Part shown: one piece after another, positions 35,004 to 44,122 of the stretch
How the letters are laid out: every line of letters starts with the position of its first letter
Position numbering within the stretch: position 1 is the first letter of the stretch
Assembly: GCF_010233585.1 (NCBI RefSeq)
Contig: NZ_CP045997.1
Span: 9,015,487 to 9,079,486 of the forward strand
DNA: 64,000 bases
Direction of reading: 5' to 3'
DNA from: Spirosoma endbachense
GTDB taxonomy: Bacteria; Bacteroidota; Bacteroidia; Cytophagales; Spirosomataceae
Program-made: the position numbers and the translations under genes
The notes under the pieces: model-generated
Told to the model about the DNA's origin: nothing
Database searches by the model: none
What the model saw: only the letters and a program-made list of their open reading frames with translations

Positions 35004-37202
35004 ATGAAGCCTTCCTTCCGCTTTTTTAAAAGCTGTTTATACGTTTGCCTATTTCTCAGCTTATCCGGCAACGTATTGGCCGGAACCATCTTTTCTGTGA
35101 AATCCGATGGCTACGAATTTTACTGGAATATTGCGAACGATTCGGCCTTACTCCGGAAAGAGGAACCACGTCGAACGCTCTGGAAAGGGAGCCTTTTGCC
35201 TGCATTCTGGCTCCAGACTGAATCGGGTGGGCGATACTATGTTAAAGCAACACTTGCTGACGCCAGCGGTCTGCGGGAAAATGGGGGAATGGTTAAGCTG
35301 GCTTTGGGAACGTTGGGAAGTGGGAGCCTGGAACTGAACTATACGCAGGGCGTCGTCCGTATTACGAAGCTAATGGTTAACTGGAACGGCACTCCACCTA
35401 AATTGATTTCGATGTATTTTGGTACGTCGGTACTGAACGATGAGGAGAAAGTCTGGGCTCCTACGCAGGAATATCCGTTCTGGCCGGACTGGGAGGCCGC
35501 CGGGATTTGCATTCCCAGCGCCAAGGGAAATCCAACACAGAGCTTTTTTCGGATGTGGGATTTGGGCCACGCTACGTTACCACTGGGCAGTTTCGGACCG
35601 AGTTTAGGAACTCCTTATGCAGCAGCTTTTCCGCGTCCTTTCTACAGTTGCGCCATGGGTAACCAGTCGGGCTGGATTGTGCTGGGTGCCGGTAGCATAC
35701 CCGATGCGGCTATGGTCTATAAAATTCAATCGTCAAACGGTTGTTTGCAGTATCTGTACCGGGAAGATTTATGGAGTAAGTCGACGTCCAGCCAGCGTAG
35801 TTGGAACGAACCACTACGTATCGCCTGGGCATCAACGGCTTATGATGCCTACAAAGCCTACTTTGATTCGTTTGGATCGTTTAAATCAGCACCCGGTACT
35901 CATCAGCTAAATGTCTGGAATACGTGGGGCGATTTCAAAAATGGAGACTTCAATCTGAAAGCGATCACTGACAAAGCGCTGGATTTTAAAGCCGACATAC
36001 TGGCGATTGATGATTCATGGGAAAGTTCGCAGGGAAGCGGTATCTGGAATGAGCAGCGTTTTCCGACATACAAAGAAGATCTGGCTTATATTCGGTCCAA
36101 AGGGTTGAAAACCGGGTACTGGCAAAATATCATCTGGTTGGGCGAACCGGAAAAGTTTGGTCTGACGACCGAGGATTTACTCTGTGGAGCCGATGGTAAA
36201 CCTGTAAAAACCGCCTGGAATATGAATCCGCATGGGAAAGGATTTTACTGTCTGGACCCCAGTTCGGCCAAAGCGGTGGCGTTGATTCGGAATCGGACGC
36301 AAACCATTGTCCGTGACCTGAAACCCGATTTTTTAAAACTGGATTTCGGCTATGGCATTCCCAGTCCTGATGTCGCTACCTCCCGAAATCCGGCTCTACG
36401 GGGTGAGAATCTTGCCTATACACTACTTAGGCTGGTGTCAGATGCAGCCCGTGAAATCAATCCGACGATCACGATTCAATACTATTCGATTCATCCTTTG
36501 TTTCGACCAATTCAGAATCTACTGGCACTGGATGACATGGGCGACGCGGGTGGACACGAGGTTGAAGGTCACGGCCAATGGAGCATCTGGGGTTCGCTGG
36601 CAGGACAGCAGAGTATGGCCATTACGGCGTCGAGCGGATATGATTGGAATGCCGATGATGAGGTTTTGCTCAATACCGCCATTATTGGTGGGCAGAGCGC
36701 AGTGCTGCCTCGTAAGCTGGAGGACGGATCGCCGGTGCCGCTTCAGAAAATCAGCAGACGAATGGCACTGGCGCTGTGGCACCGGACGAATGTAGGCTGG
36801 ACCCCGTTGTGGCTGAATAGCCAAAAAGGCAGCTTATCGCAGGAGCCTGTGCCCAATTGCTGGGGACGTCTGGAAAGCAACCGACTGACGGCGTTGGCGT
36901 TGCGGGAGAGCCCGATTCCGTTTGACAAATCGGCTATCCGGCATATGAAGTGGCAGGGGCGCTGGGCTCTGATTTCGCAGGATGAGCAGAGTATTTTTGA
37001 GACAAAGAAACTAGCGATGATTCCGTTTGATGGCGGTTTTGTGGAATTTCCACTCGCAAAGAAGCCAGCCAAAGTTGTTGCCGTTATGAATAAAGCAGAA
37101 AAGCCGTTTAGCGCATGGGAATGGAAAAACGGTACATTGACAATCAATGCCGGGAGTTTACAGGAGAATCCATTCGTGAACGGGTTTCTGGTGTATCAAT
37201 AA
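35004..37202 (+). CDS. Secreted glycoside hydrolase, clan-D-like (GH36/GH27-type, putative alpha-galactosidase)
   Basis: A 732-residue exported glycosidase with a signal peptide (about 1-26, ending at LAG). An N-terminal beta-sandwich region (about 30-290) is followed by a TIM barrel (about 300-620) with motifs that resemble clan GH-D: AIDDSWESS near strand 2, KTGYWQNIIW, and FLKLDFGYGIPSP, whose D447 is a candidate nucleophile. A later LLALDDMGDAG may supply the acid/base. The C-terminus holds a beta domain. The assignment rests on motif pattern only, so alpha-galactosidase is tentative. It starts 41 bp after the isomerase gene and ends 6 bp before the GH2 gene, so both should be co-translated and work on the same glycan. 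Confidence 0.6.
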   Translation: MKPSFRFFKSCLYVCLFLSLSGNVLAGTIFSVKSDGYEFYWNIANDSALLRKEEPRRTLWKGSLLPAFWLQTESGGRYYVKATLADASGLRENGGMVKLALGTLGSGSLELNYTQGVVRITKLMVNWNGTPPKLISMYFGTSVLNDEEKVWAPTQEYPFWPDWEAAGICIPSAKGNPTQSFFRMWDLGHATLPLGSFGPSLGTPYAAAFPRPFYSCAMGNQSGWIVLGAGSIPDAAMVYKIQSSNGCLQYLYREDLWSKSTSSQRSWNEPLRIAWASTAYDAYKAYFDSFGSFKSAPGTHQLNVWNTWGDFKNGDFNLKAITDKALDFKADILAIDDSWESSQGSGIWNEQRFPTYKEDLAYIRSKGLKTGYWQNIIWLGEPEKFGLTTEDLLCGADGKPVKTAWNMNPHGKGFYCLDPSSAKAVALIRNRTQTIVRDLKPDFLKLDFGYGIPSPDVATSRNPALRGENLAYTLLRLVSDAAREINPTITIQYYSIHPLFRPIQNLLALDDMGDAGGHEVEGHGQWSIWGSLAGQQSMAITASSGYDWNADDEVLLNTAIIGGQSAVLPRKLEDGSPVPLQKISRRMALALWHRTNVGWTPLWLNSQKGSLSQEPVPNCWGRLESNRLTALALRESPIPFDKSAIRHMKWQGRWALISQDEQSIFETKKLAMIPFDGGFVEFPLAKKPAKVVAVMNKAEKPFSAWEWKNGTLTINAGSLQENPFVNGFLVYQ

Positions 37203-37208
37203 GCGACT

Positions 37209-39662
37209 ATGAAAGGATTATTTTTAGCATGCTGTGTACTTGTTACTACGTATACACTTGCTCAGCCGAAACCAACCCGAACCCGGCTTTTCGATTCGGA
37301 TTGGCGATTTTTGAAAGATAGTACAGTTCAGGCTGAGCAGCCTGCCTACAACGATGCCAACTGGCGAAAGCTGGATCTGCCCCACGACTGGAGCATTGAG
37401 GATTTACCCAATCAGGCCCAGGATCAGGTAGCTGGACCGTTTTCACGAGCCAGTGTTGGCAGTACGTCTACGGGTTTTACCGTTGGCGGAACGGGCTGGT
37501 ATCGAAAATCCTTTACGCTTAGCTCATCGGAAAAAGGAAAGACGGTTCTGATTCATTTCGATGGTGTGTACACAGAAACCGATGTGTGGTTGAATGGCCA
37601 TCATCTGGGCTATCATCCATATGGGTATACGCCGTTCAGTTATGAGTTATCGCCCTATTTATTAGCGTCGGGACAGAAGAACGTACTGGCCGTACGCGTA
37701 AAAAATCTGGGCCAGAACAGTCGTTGGTATACCGGATCGGGGATCTATCGGCATGTCTGGTTAACCGTCGCCGAACCCGTGCATATTGCTCCAGTAGGCG
37801 TATCAATCACTACGTCACAGATTACCGGAAAATCGACACAAGTGCAGCTTACTGCGACGATTGAAAACACAAGTGGGAAGCCAATGCCGATTTTAGTACA
37901 GACTACATTGATAGCACCGAACGGTAAATCGGTAAGTGCTACATCCCGGCAAACCATACCCCTATCTGCCAACGGTAAAGTCGAGAGCAAACAGGTGCTA
38001 ACGGTAACGAACCCGCAGGTCTGGGCACCCGAAACACCCCACTTGTATAAGGCGACCGTTGTGATCATAGCGGGCCGAAAACGGCTGGATAGCCTGGTCA
38101 CTACGTTTGGTATCCGGTCGATTGAGTTCAGTGCTAGTCGGGGTTTTGTACTGAATGGAAAACGAGTTCTACTGAAAGGCGGCTGCATTCATCACGACAA
38201 CGGACCCTTAGGTGCTGCAGCCATCGACCGGGCCGAAGAGCGAAAAGTAGAGCTGTTAAAAGCCAATGGGTTTAACGCCATTCGTACCAGCCATAACCCG
38301 CCTTCCACCGCTATACTGGATGCCTGCGACCGGCTGGGTATGCTGGTCATCGACGAAGCGTTCGATATGTGGCAGCGACCCAAAAAGCCACAGGATTATC
38401 ACCGCTTTTTCGATACGTGGTGGCAACGCGATTTGACCGCAATGATTCAGCGCGACCGGAATCATCCGTCGGTCATTCTGTGGAGCATCGGTAATGAAAT
38501 CAACGAGCGGGCCGACCCATCAGGTCTGGAGATCACTAAAAAACTGGCTGATGAAGCGCACAGGTTAGACCCAACTCGCCCGGTTACCGAAGCACTTTGC
38601 GTGTTTTGGGAGCATCCCGGCAACGTCTGGGAAGATTCGGACAAGGCTTTTGCACTGCTGGATGTGGGCGGCTATAATTATGAGTGGAAGCACAATGAAT
38701 CGGATCATCAGCGTCATCCCGAACGGATTATTGTGGGTACGGAAACGTTCGCCAAAGAAGCGTTTGAAAACTGGCAGCAAGTCGAAAAACACCCCTATGT
38801 CATCGGTGATTTTGTCTGGACCGCCATGGATTACATGGGCGAAACAGCCATTGGTCACACGATTGTTCAGCCGAAATCCGATAAAGACAGCACAAAGGCA
38901 GTGTTGCCGTGGCCCTGGTTCAATGCCTGGTGCGGTGACCTGGACCTGATTGGGTTTAAAAAACCGCAATCCTATTACCGCGATGTTGTCTGGCGAAATA
39001 GCCCCATTTCACTGGCGGTTCATAGTCCTATTCCCGACGGTATGAAAGAAACCGTTACCAACTGGGGTTGGCCAGACGAACGCCAAAGCTGGTCCTGGTC
39101 CGGCCTGGATGGGCCGGGAGCCGAAGGAGAACCACTTCAGGTGCGTGTTTTCTCGCGTAGTCCGTTGGTCCGCCTGGAATTGAATGGCAAACTGATTGGC
39201 GAGCAGCGCATTTCCGATAGCACCATCACCGCGATATTTACAGTTCCGTATCAGCCGGGTATTCTAAAAGCAACAAGTTTTGAAAACGGCAAACCAACGG
39301 GCACTGTCGAACTGTGTACTGCCGGAAAGCCGCACCATCTTCGTTTAACCGCCGATCGGTCGACCATACGTGCAAACCGTAATGATTTGTCCTACGTAGC
39401 AGTTGAGGTCGTCGATGAGCAGGGTATTGTAATTCCGTCGGCCGACTTTCCGGTTACATTTCAACTGTCGGGGGTGGGCGAATTGGCGGGTGTAGGTACT
39501 GCGAATCCTACGGATCTGAGCAGCTTTCAACAGGCTCGAAAAACAACGTTTCGGGGTCGGTGTTTAGCCATCGTTCGCCCGACAGGAACGACAGGTAGCA
39601 TTTCGCTAAAAGCCAGTTCTCCCAATGTACAGCCAGGTGAATTGATGATTACGGTACGTTAA
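37209..39662 (+). CDS. Secreted GH2-family beta-galactosidase
   Basis: An 817-residue exported glycosidase with a signal peptide (about 1-18, ending TLAQP). Domain order: jelly-roll sugar-binding domain (about 25-200), Ig-like domain (about 200-310), TIM barrel (about 310-600, with KGGCIHHDNGPLGAAA and IRTSHNPPS), then a DUF4982-like domain and a C-terminal Ig-like domain (GVGTANPTDLSSFQQARKTTFRGR). The acid/base is E430 in WSIGNEIN and the likely nucleophile E512 in VGTETF. The DUF4982 architecture is typical of Bacteroidota beta-galactosidases. It is the last gene of the operon and follows the clan-D-like glycosidase by 6 bp. Confidence 0.9.
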   Translation: MKGLFLACCVLVTTYTLAQPKPTRTRLFDSDWRFLKDSTVQAEQPAYNDANWRKLDLPHDWSIEDLPNQAQDQVAGPFSRASVGSTSTGFTVGGTGWYRKSFTLSSSEKGKTVLIHFDGVYTETDVWLNGHHLGYHPYGYTPFSYELSPYLLASGQKNVLAVRVKNLGQNSRWYTGSGIYRHVWLTVAEPVHIAPVGVSITTSQITGKSTQVQLTATIENTSGKPMPILVQTTLIAPNGKSVSATSRQTIPLSANGKVESKQVLTVTNPQVWAPETPHLYKATVVIIAGRKRLDSLVTTFGIRSIEFSASRGFVLNGKRVLLKGGCIHHDNGPLGAAAIDRAEERKVELLKANGFNAIRTSHNPPSTAILDACDRLGMLVIDEAFDMWQRPKKPQDYHRFFDTWWQRDLTAMIQRDRNHPSVILWSIGNEINERADPSGLEITKKLADEAHRLDPTRPVTEALCVFWEHPGNVWEDSDKAFALLDVGGYNYEWKHNESDHQRHPERIIVGTETFAKEAFENWQQVEKHPYVIGDFVWTAMDYMGETAIGHTIVQPKSDKDSTKAVLPWPWFNAWCGDLDLIGFKKPQSYYRDVVWRNSPISLAVHSPIPDGMKETVTNWGWPDERQSWSWSGLDGPGAEGEPLQVRVFSRSPLVRLELNGKLIGEQRISDSTITAIFTVPYQPGILKATSFENGKPTGTVELCTAGKPHHLRLTADRSTIRANRNDLSYVAVEVVDEQGIVIPSADFPVTFQLSGVGELAGVGTANPTDLSSFQQARKTTFRGRCLAIVRPTGTTGSISLKASSPNVQPGELMITVR

Positions 39663-40436
39663 CTCAACCATAAAACTCAAATTCGGCTTACGGATTCTGC
39701 TCCAGAACATTCCTGATCGAACCGCTTTTATACCCATGGCTACTAATTTGAGACATAGCTATATGGAATATGACTGTTCATGTGCAATCGATTAAGTTGA
39801 AAGTAGAGATCTCGATTATGATCCAAACTGGACGTTTAATTGAACAGTGTTAGGTAGGAGGGAAGTTGCCGAAAACAGGCTTTTAGCACCTAATTAATTC
39901 GTTCACTTTACTCGTTCAGCGAAGAAAAAGCTCCATGGTGAGGGAGACATGGTTTTCTGGCTCCTTTTAATTGAGTATTCACAACCCGACTGCTGGCAGT
40001 TACTAACTCAATCCTACCTACTATCGTAAAAAAAGAACCCATCAGCAGTTTCTACTAGTCAATCAGCCAGCTCTAACCTACTTTTGATTAATTAGCCAAT
40101 GACGCTTCACCAATGATGCCCTGAATGATTTTTAGTGAACCTATAACCAATATTACGTAGATACTTATCAATGCGTACGAGTCTGGGTATGAACGCTTCC
40201 CAACAGGGCAGTGGGACCGGTTATGGGATGACAGGAGCAGGAGCATTTCTCAACGTTGTACTTGTTTTCTGCTATGGGTATTCTTCGGATTGGATCGGTG
40301 GCCAGTCCAAAAAAGATACCCGATCAGCCAGTTTTTTGGCGAAACAGGTCAATTTTAGAAGCAGGTCGACTTTAAAGGTAGCCGGTTATCATTCATTTCG
40401 CTAGATTGGCTTTAACTTTCCGCCCGTTGCCTACTC
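39663..40436. other. Gene-poor gap after the glycan locus
   Basis: 774 bp. The motif GGACGTTTAATTGAAC (39830-39845) matches 25265-25280 except for one base. A 77-codon frame (40171-40404) is listed separately. Otherwise AT-rich with no recognisable gene or terminator. Confidence 0.4.
40171..40404 (+). CDS. Doubtful 77-residue ORF, possibly a gene remnant
   Basis: A frame starting MRTSLGMNASQQGSG, with one hydrophobic stretch (GAFLNVVLVFCYGYSSDWIGG) and a basic tail. The SDWIGGQSKK piece recalls the loop 2-3 of MFS carriers, so this could be a decayed transporter fragment, but the match is too short to rely on. No family assigned; no neighbours in operon with it. Confidence 0.2.
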   Translation: MRTSLGMNASQQGSGTGYGMTGAGAFLNVVLVFCYGYSSDWIGGQSKKDTRSASFLAKQVNFRSRSTLKVAGYHSFR

Positions 40437-42677
40437 ATGATTCGACTTTTCTGGCTTTGCCTAATTTTCCGCCTGATCGCTGGCCCAGCCTTTGCCCAAG
40501 ATAAGCTCCCTGCCCGAACCAGGCCTATTTTTAACGTGGACACTCTACCCGTGCAGGGCATCACGCTCAACCAGGGCTGGCGATGGCACGAAGGAGACAA
40601 CTCGAAGTGGGCGAATCCTGATGTTGATGATCGGCACTGGCGAGCAATTGACCCTAGTCAGGACATCACGGAGTTACTCAAAACGCAGCCAATACAGATG
40701 GGCTGGCTACGACTTCATATGCAGCTGGATTCGGCGTTACTTGGTAAAGTAATCAGTATGCTGATTGAACAGCAGGTAGCCTCCCAGTTATACTTAAATG
40801 GACAACTTATTGGCGAATTTGGTCAGGTCAGCACAGATCCGACTCAGGTGAAAGCCTATAATCCGTCGGGGGCTAACCAGACGTTAGGACAAACGATTCA
40901 TTTTCTCCTGGGGCCACAAGCCCAACAGGTGCTGGCCGTACGCTTTGCCCTCCAGCCAGGTATCCATTATCTGAAATTCTTCGACCGGCCCAATCCATTC
41001 CTACTGATTCGGCTTTACCAGGCGGACCAACGGAACCAAAACCGAATGGACAGTATCGGCAACTTTGATCTAATGTTCTTAGACTATTTCAAAGTGGGGC
41101 TATTTTTGATTCTTGCGCTACTGCATTTGCTATTTTACGGCTTGTATCCGCCCCACAAAGCGAATTTTTGGTTTGGCTTGTTCTGTTTTTGTGTTGCTGC
41201 GATTTATTTGAATCAACCCATACACTATCAATACCTCCATAGTGTACCCTACCGGATGGCCAGTGCTATCGCCCAGTGGGTCTTTATCTTTGGGGCGCAC
41301 CTTTTCTTTTTAGGAGCTGTCTATACCCTGTTTAATAAACGAATCGGAATAGTCTTTTATACGGCCCTTTTTGGATTTAGTGTTTATCTTGTCCTGTTCA
41401 TCCTGCAAGTGGCTATGCCTACCGACCTGGCTACTTTTTTAGCGCTGATCCTAACCGATATCACATCAACCCGGCGGCTGTTACTGGCCGCTCGGAATCG
41501 AGGAAAAGAATATTGGATTTTAACGATTGGAGCCAGTGGTTTTGTGCTGTTGGTCACGGCTGCACTGATCCTTCCGATGTTGTCGGTTAGTGTCCATATA
41601 CAATTCATATTAGCTCAAGTATTCTTCAATCTGGGTACGCTCAGTTTACCCCTGAGTATGACCTTATTTCTGGCCAGCGAGTTTGCCAAAACCAATCGCT
41701 CACTGGCTAAAAAGTTGAAGCAGGTGGAGCAACTTTCGGCCCTGGCGCGGGTTCAGGAGCGGGAAAAGCAGCAGCTTCTAGCCAGCCAGAATGAAACCCT
41801 TGAACAACAAGTGACCCTCCGCACAGCCCAGCTGAATCAATCGTTGGCTGACTTGAAAAGTACCCAGACGCAACTCCTGCAAGCCGAAAAAATGGCTACC
41901 ATGGGCAAGCTCACCAAAGGCATTGTTGACCGGATTCTCAATCCCCTCAACTACATTAATAACTTTTCGCTGATGGGCAAGGAACTGCTTGAGGAAATAC
42001 AAGCGGTGATCCAGAAACAACACACTACGCTTTCCCTTGATGGGCAGCATGAGCTAGACGATGCTGCAAGTATGTTAGAGCAGAATTTGACCAAGATTCA
42101 TGAACATGGTAACAGCACCGCCCGCATCTTACAGGATATGCAGAAGTTGCTCAAGGAGCGTTCGACAAGCTACGTCCTTACGGACATAAATACCTACCTT
42201 TCCCAGCAGATAGAGATTTCCTTCCAAAAGGCCCTGGATACCTATACGCACACCGTACCGATCAAGCTGGAGGTAAACCTGGCACCTCAACCGCTGCCTG
42301 TAAACTTATTGCCCGTTGAGTTTGGTGATGTACTGGATAGGCTGATTGATAATTCGTGTTATACCCTGTTGGAAAAATGCCGTCACATAACGGGTTTTGA
42401 CCCTCATCTGGAGGTGAGCACACAAGTGGTCGAGGATCAGGTACAGATTCAGGTACGGGATAACGGGCGAGGGATAAGTGCACACGAACAAAAGCAACTG
42501 TTTAGTCCCTTTTTTACCACCAAGGCTACGGCCAAAGGTACAGGCTTGAGCTTATATTTAAGTAAAGAAGTGGTGGAAGTGAATCTTCAGGGTCAGATGC
42601 GAATCGATTCGGAGGAAGAGGAATATACCCAGGTGACGATCCTCTTGCCGCTTAAGCTAGTTCTGACAACCTCCTAG
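40437..42677 (+). CDS. 7TM sensor histidine-kinase-like protein lacking the phospho-acceptor histidine
   Basis: A 746-residue membrane sensor. A signal peptide (about 1-20) is followed by a galactose-binding-like periplasmic domain (about 30-195), seven transmembrane segments (about 215-425, 7TMR-DISM arrangement), a coiled coil (about 425-485), a dimerisation region and an HATPase domain (about 610-742) with N-box LIDNSCYTLLEK and G-box DNGRGI plus GTGLSLYLSKE. In the dimerisation region the usual GIAHEIQNPLNF reads GIVDRILNPLNY, so the acceptor His is Asp498 and the next Glu is Arg499. It may signal without autophosphorylation, or phosphorylate at another place. No response regulator gene is adjacent. 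Confidence 0.88.
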   Translation: MIRLFWLCLIFRLIAGPAFAQDKLPARTRPIFNVDTLPVQGITLNQGWRWHEGDNSKWANPDVDDRHWRAIDPSQDITELLKTQPIQMGWLRLHMQLDSALLGKVISMLIEQQVASQLYLNGQLIGEFGQVSTDPTQVKAYNPSGANQTLGQTIHFLLGPQAQQVLAVRFALQPGIHYLKFFDRPNPFLLIRLYQADQRNQNRMDSIGNFDLMFLDYFKVGLFLILALLHLLFYGLYPPHKANFWFGLFCFCVAAIYLNQPIHYQYLHSVPYRMASAIAQWVFIFGAHLFFLGAVYTLFNKRIGIVFYTALFGFSVYLVLFILQVAMPTDLATFLALILTDITSTRRLLLAARNRGKEYWILTIGASGFVLLVTAALILPMLSVSVHIQFILAQVFFNLGTLSLPLSMTLFLASEFAKTNRSLAKKLKQVEQLSALARVQEREKQQLLASQNETLEQQVTLRTAQLNQSLADLKSTQTQLLQAEKMATMGKLTKGIVDRILNPLNYINNFSLMGKELLEEIQAVIQKQHTTLSLDGQHELDDAASMLEQNLTKIHEHGNSTARILQDMQKLLKERSTSYVLTDINTYLSQQIEISFQKALDTYTHTVPIKLEVNLAPQPLPVNLLPVEFGDVLDRLIDNSCYTLLEKCRHITGFDPHLEVSTQVVEDQVQIQVRDNGRGISAHEQKQLFSPFFTTKATAKGTGLSLYLSKEVVEVNLQGQMRIDSEEEEYTQVTILLPLKLVLTTS

Positions 42678-42859
42678 TCAAACCGGTCGCCATTGGTTCT
42701 CTATGCCTGGGCACTAAACAACCTGGAAAGAAGTAGAATACCAGTAAGGAAAAGTTAAAAACTTACGTTTTCCAGTAAAAGGTAGTAAGTCCGCTACAAT
42801 GATTTCGAATTCATATCGAGTTGCAAAAATATACCATATTGAACGGTAGTAGTTTTCAG

Positions 42860-43270
42860 CTATACTGCCACTACTGCTATGGCGTCAATCTCAATTAATA
42901 AGCCTTCTAGTGCTAAAGCTTGTACACCCAGCCAGGTACTGACGGGAAGGTTTTCATGAGGGAAAGCGATTCTGAACGCTTCGCTGATGATACTGGCATC
43001 GGCTGGCTTGTAATCCTTGACGTAAATATTGATTTTAACGACATCCTGTGTCGTAGCACCTACCGAAGAAAGGGCTAGTTGCAGATTCTCAAAGGCCTGT
43101 CTCGCCTGCTGTTTGAGGTCATGCTCACCAATAAGTGTGTTATGCTGATCCATGGCCACTTGACCAGAAAGATAGATTGTCTGTGTTGAGCCACTACTAA
43201 CCGTAACTATCTGCGAAAAAGCGTGCTCCCATTTCGGGAGCCCTTGTGGGTTCATAAAGTGCTTCTCCAT
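42860..43270 (-). CDS. RidA (YjgF/YER057c/UK114)-family protein
   Basis: A RidA-family protein of about 136 residues from the ATG at 43270 (MEKHFMNPQGLP); an open frame extends back to 43360 but would overlap the upstream gene. RidA proteins hydrolyse reactive 2-aminoacrylate-type imines. Seen: IYLSGQVAMD, ARQAFENLQLALSSVGATTQDVVKINIYV, and the C-terminal PVSTWLGVQALALEGLLIEIDAIAV, but the usual arginine before the final beta-strand (PARS/PART in many RidA) is replaced by S-T-W, so it is likely a divergent subgroup with other ligands. It follows the DUF4386-like gene after 68 bp on the same strand. Confidence 0.85.
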   Translation of the reverse strand: MEKHFMNPQGLPKWEHAFSQIVTVSSGSTQTIYLSGQVAMDQHNTLIGEHDLKQQARQAFENLQLALSSVGATTQDVVKINIYVKDYKPADASIISEAFRIAFPHENLPVSTWLGVQALALEGLLIEIDAIAVVAV

Positions 43271-43338
43271 GGGCCGTTTTAGTGTATAATCAGTTAAGTA
43301 AGTCAACCAGTCAAATCGCATGATTTGCGAAAGATAAA

Positions 43339-44013
43339 TCAAATCGTCCGATGCAGCCATCGTCCAAGCAGCAGCGTCCAGAAGGGCAACGTGAGAACGC
43401 CCATTGGTGAGCCGATAAAAAGGACTTGATGCACAATCCTATTTGTGGCGTCTATGGGAATTTTTTCAATCGTCTCCGGGTCTGCAGCTGGGATTTTAAG
43501 AATAATTGGATCAACAAATAATGCATATTCTAGCGGGAAGAGGCCAACGAACGCCAGGCCAAATCCGACCAGTATGCCAAACCAGCTAAGGCCAACTGAA
43601 AGCACACCTTTGTTGCGTAAGCAGAAAACCACTAGCCAGGCCCCGAAAATGCCCTGTGGGAACATGTACAGCACATCTGCGATTACTTGTGTTAGTCCAA
43701 GCAAAAGGAAGAAAGCAGAACAGGTAAGTGATCCAATCCCAATGATCAGCCTGGTTTTACTCATCACCAGATCCAATTGGTTCGATCTTTTGTGGAGTGC
43801 AATCACAACGGGAATCATCAGGAGAGTCTGAATACTAACGCCTACATCATGAAGCCTGCCCATTAACACTCCCTGATCGGGGTTGGTCGATCGCAGGACT
43901 AAATACGCAATCAAAAACCCAGTGGCCACCACGCCAATGGCGCCACTGGCGATTGCTATCCAGCTTACCGTGCGATAGGAGATGTGTCGCAATGCCGAAT
44001 TTTGTATGCTCAT
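43339..44013 (-). CDS. DUF4386-like integral membrane protein
   Basis: A 224-residue protein with about six transmembrane helices (for example IAIASGAIGVVATGFLIAYLVL, LLMIPVVIALHK, ILVGFGLAFVGLFPLEYALF, MGVLTLPFWTLLLGRWL). The pattern and length fit DUF4386, a family of unknown function in which single copies are common in Bacteroidota. No catalytic motif is visible. It lies upstream of the RidA gene, on the same strand. The neighbour upstream, at 44123, is also a membrane protein. Confidence 0.6.
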   Translation of the reverse strand: MSIQNSALRHISYRTVSWIAIASGAIGVVATGFLIAYLVLRSTNPDQGVLMGRLHDVGVSIQTLLMIPVVIALHKRSNQLDLVMSKTRLIIGIGSLTCSAFFLLLGLTQVIADVLYMFPQGIFGAWLVVFCLRNKGVLSVGLSWFGILVGFGLAFVGLFPLEYALFVDPIILKIPAADPETIEKIPIDATNRIVHQVLFIGSPMGVLTLPFWTLLLGRWLHRTI

Positions 44014-44122
44014 CGATCGACTTTGAAATGCGTTACCGATTCATCACTACAGAAACATTCTTATCTATCTTCAGGAGTCAGTTATGTTTCCGAATGTCCT
44101 GGTCAATACAGATAAAAGGGGC

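Noticed and set aside
25265..39845. GGACGTTTAAyTGAAC at 25265-25280 and 39830-39845 as a shared regulatory site
   Set aside because: Only two copies of 16 bp with no flanking likeness and no clear position relative to promoters; recorded in the gap notes only.
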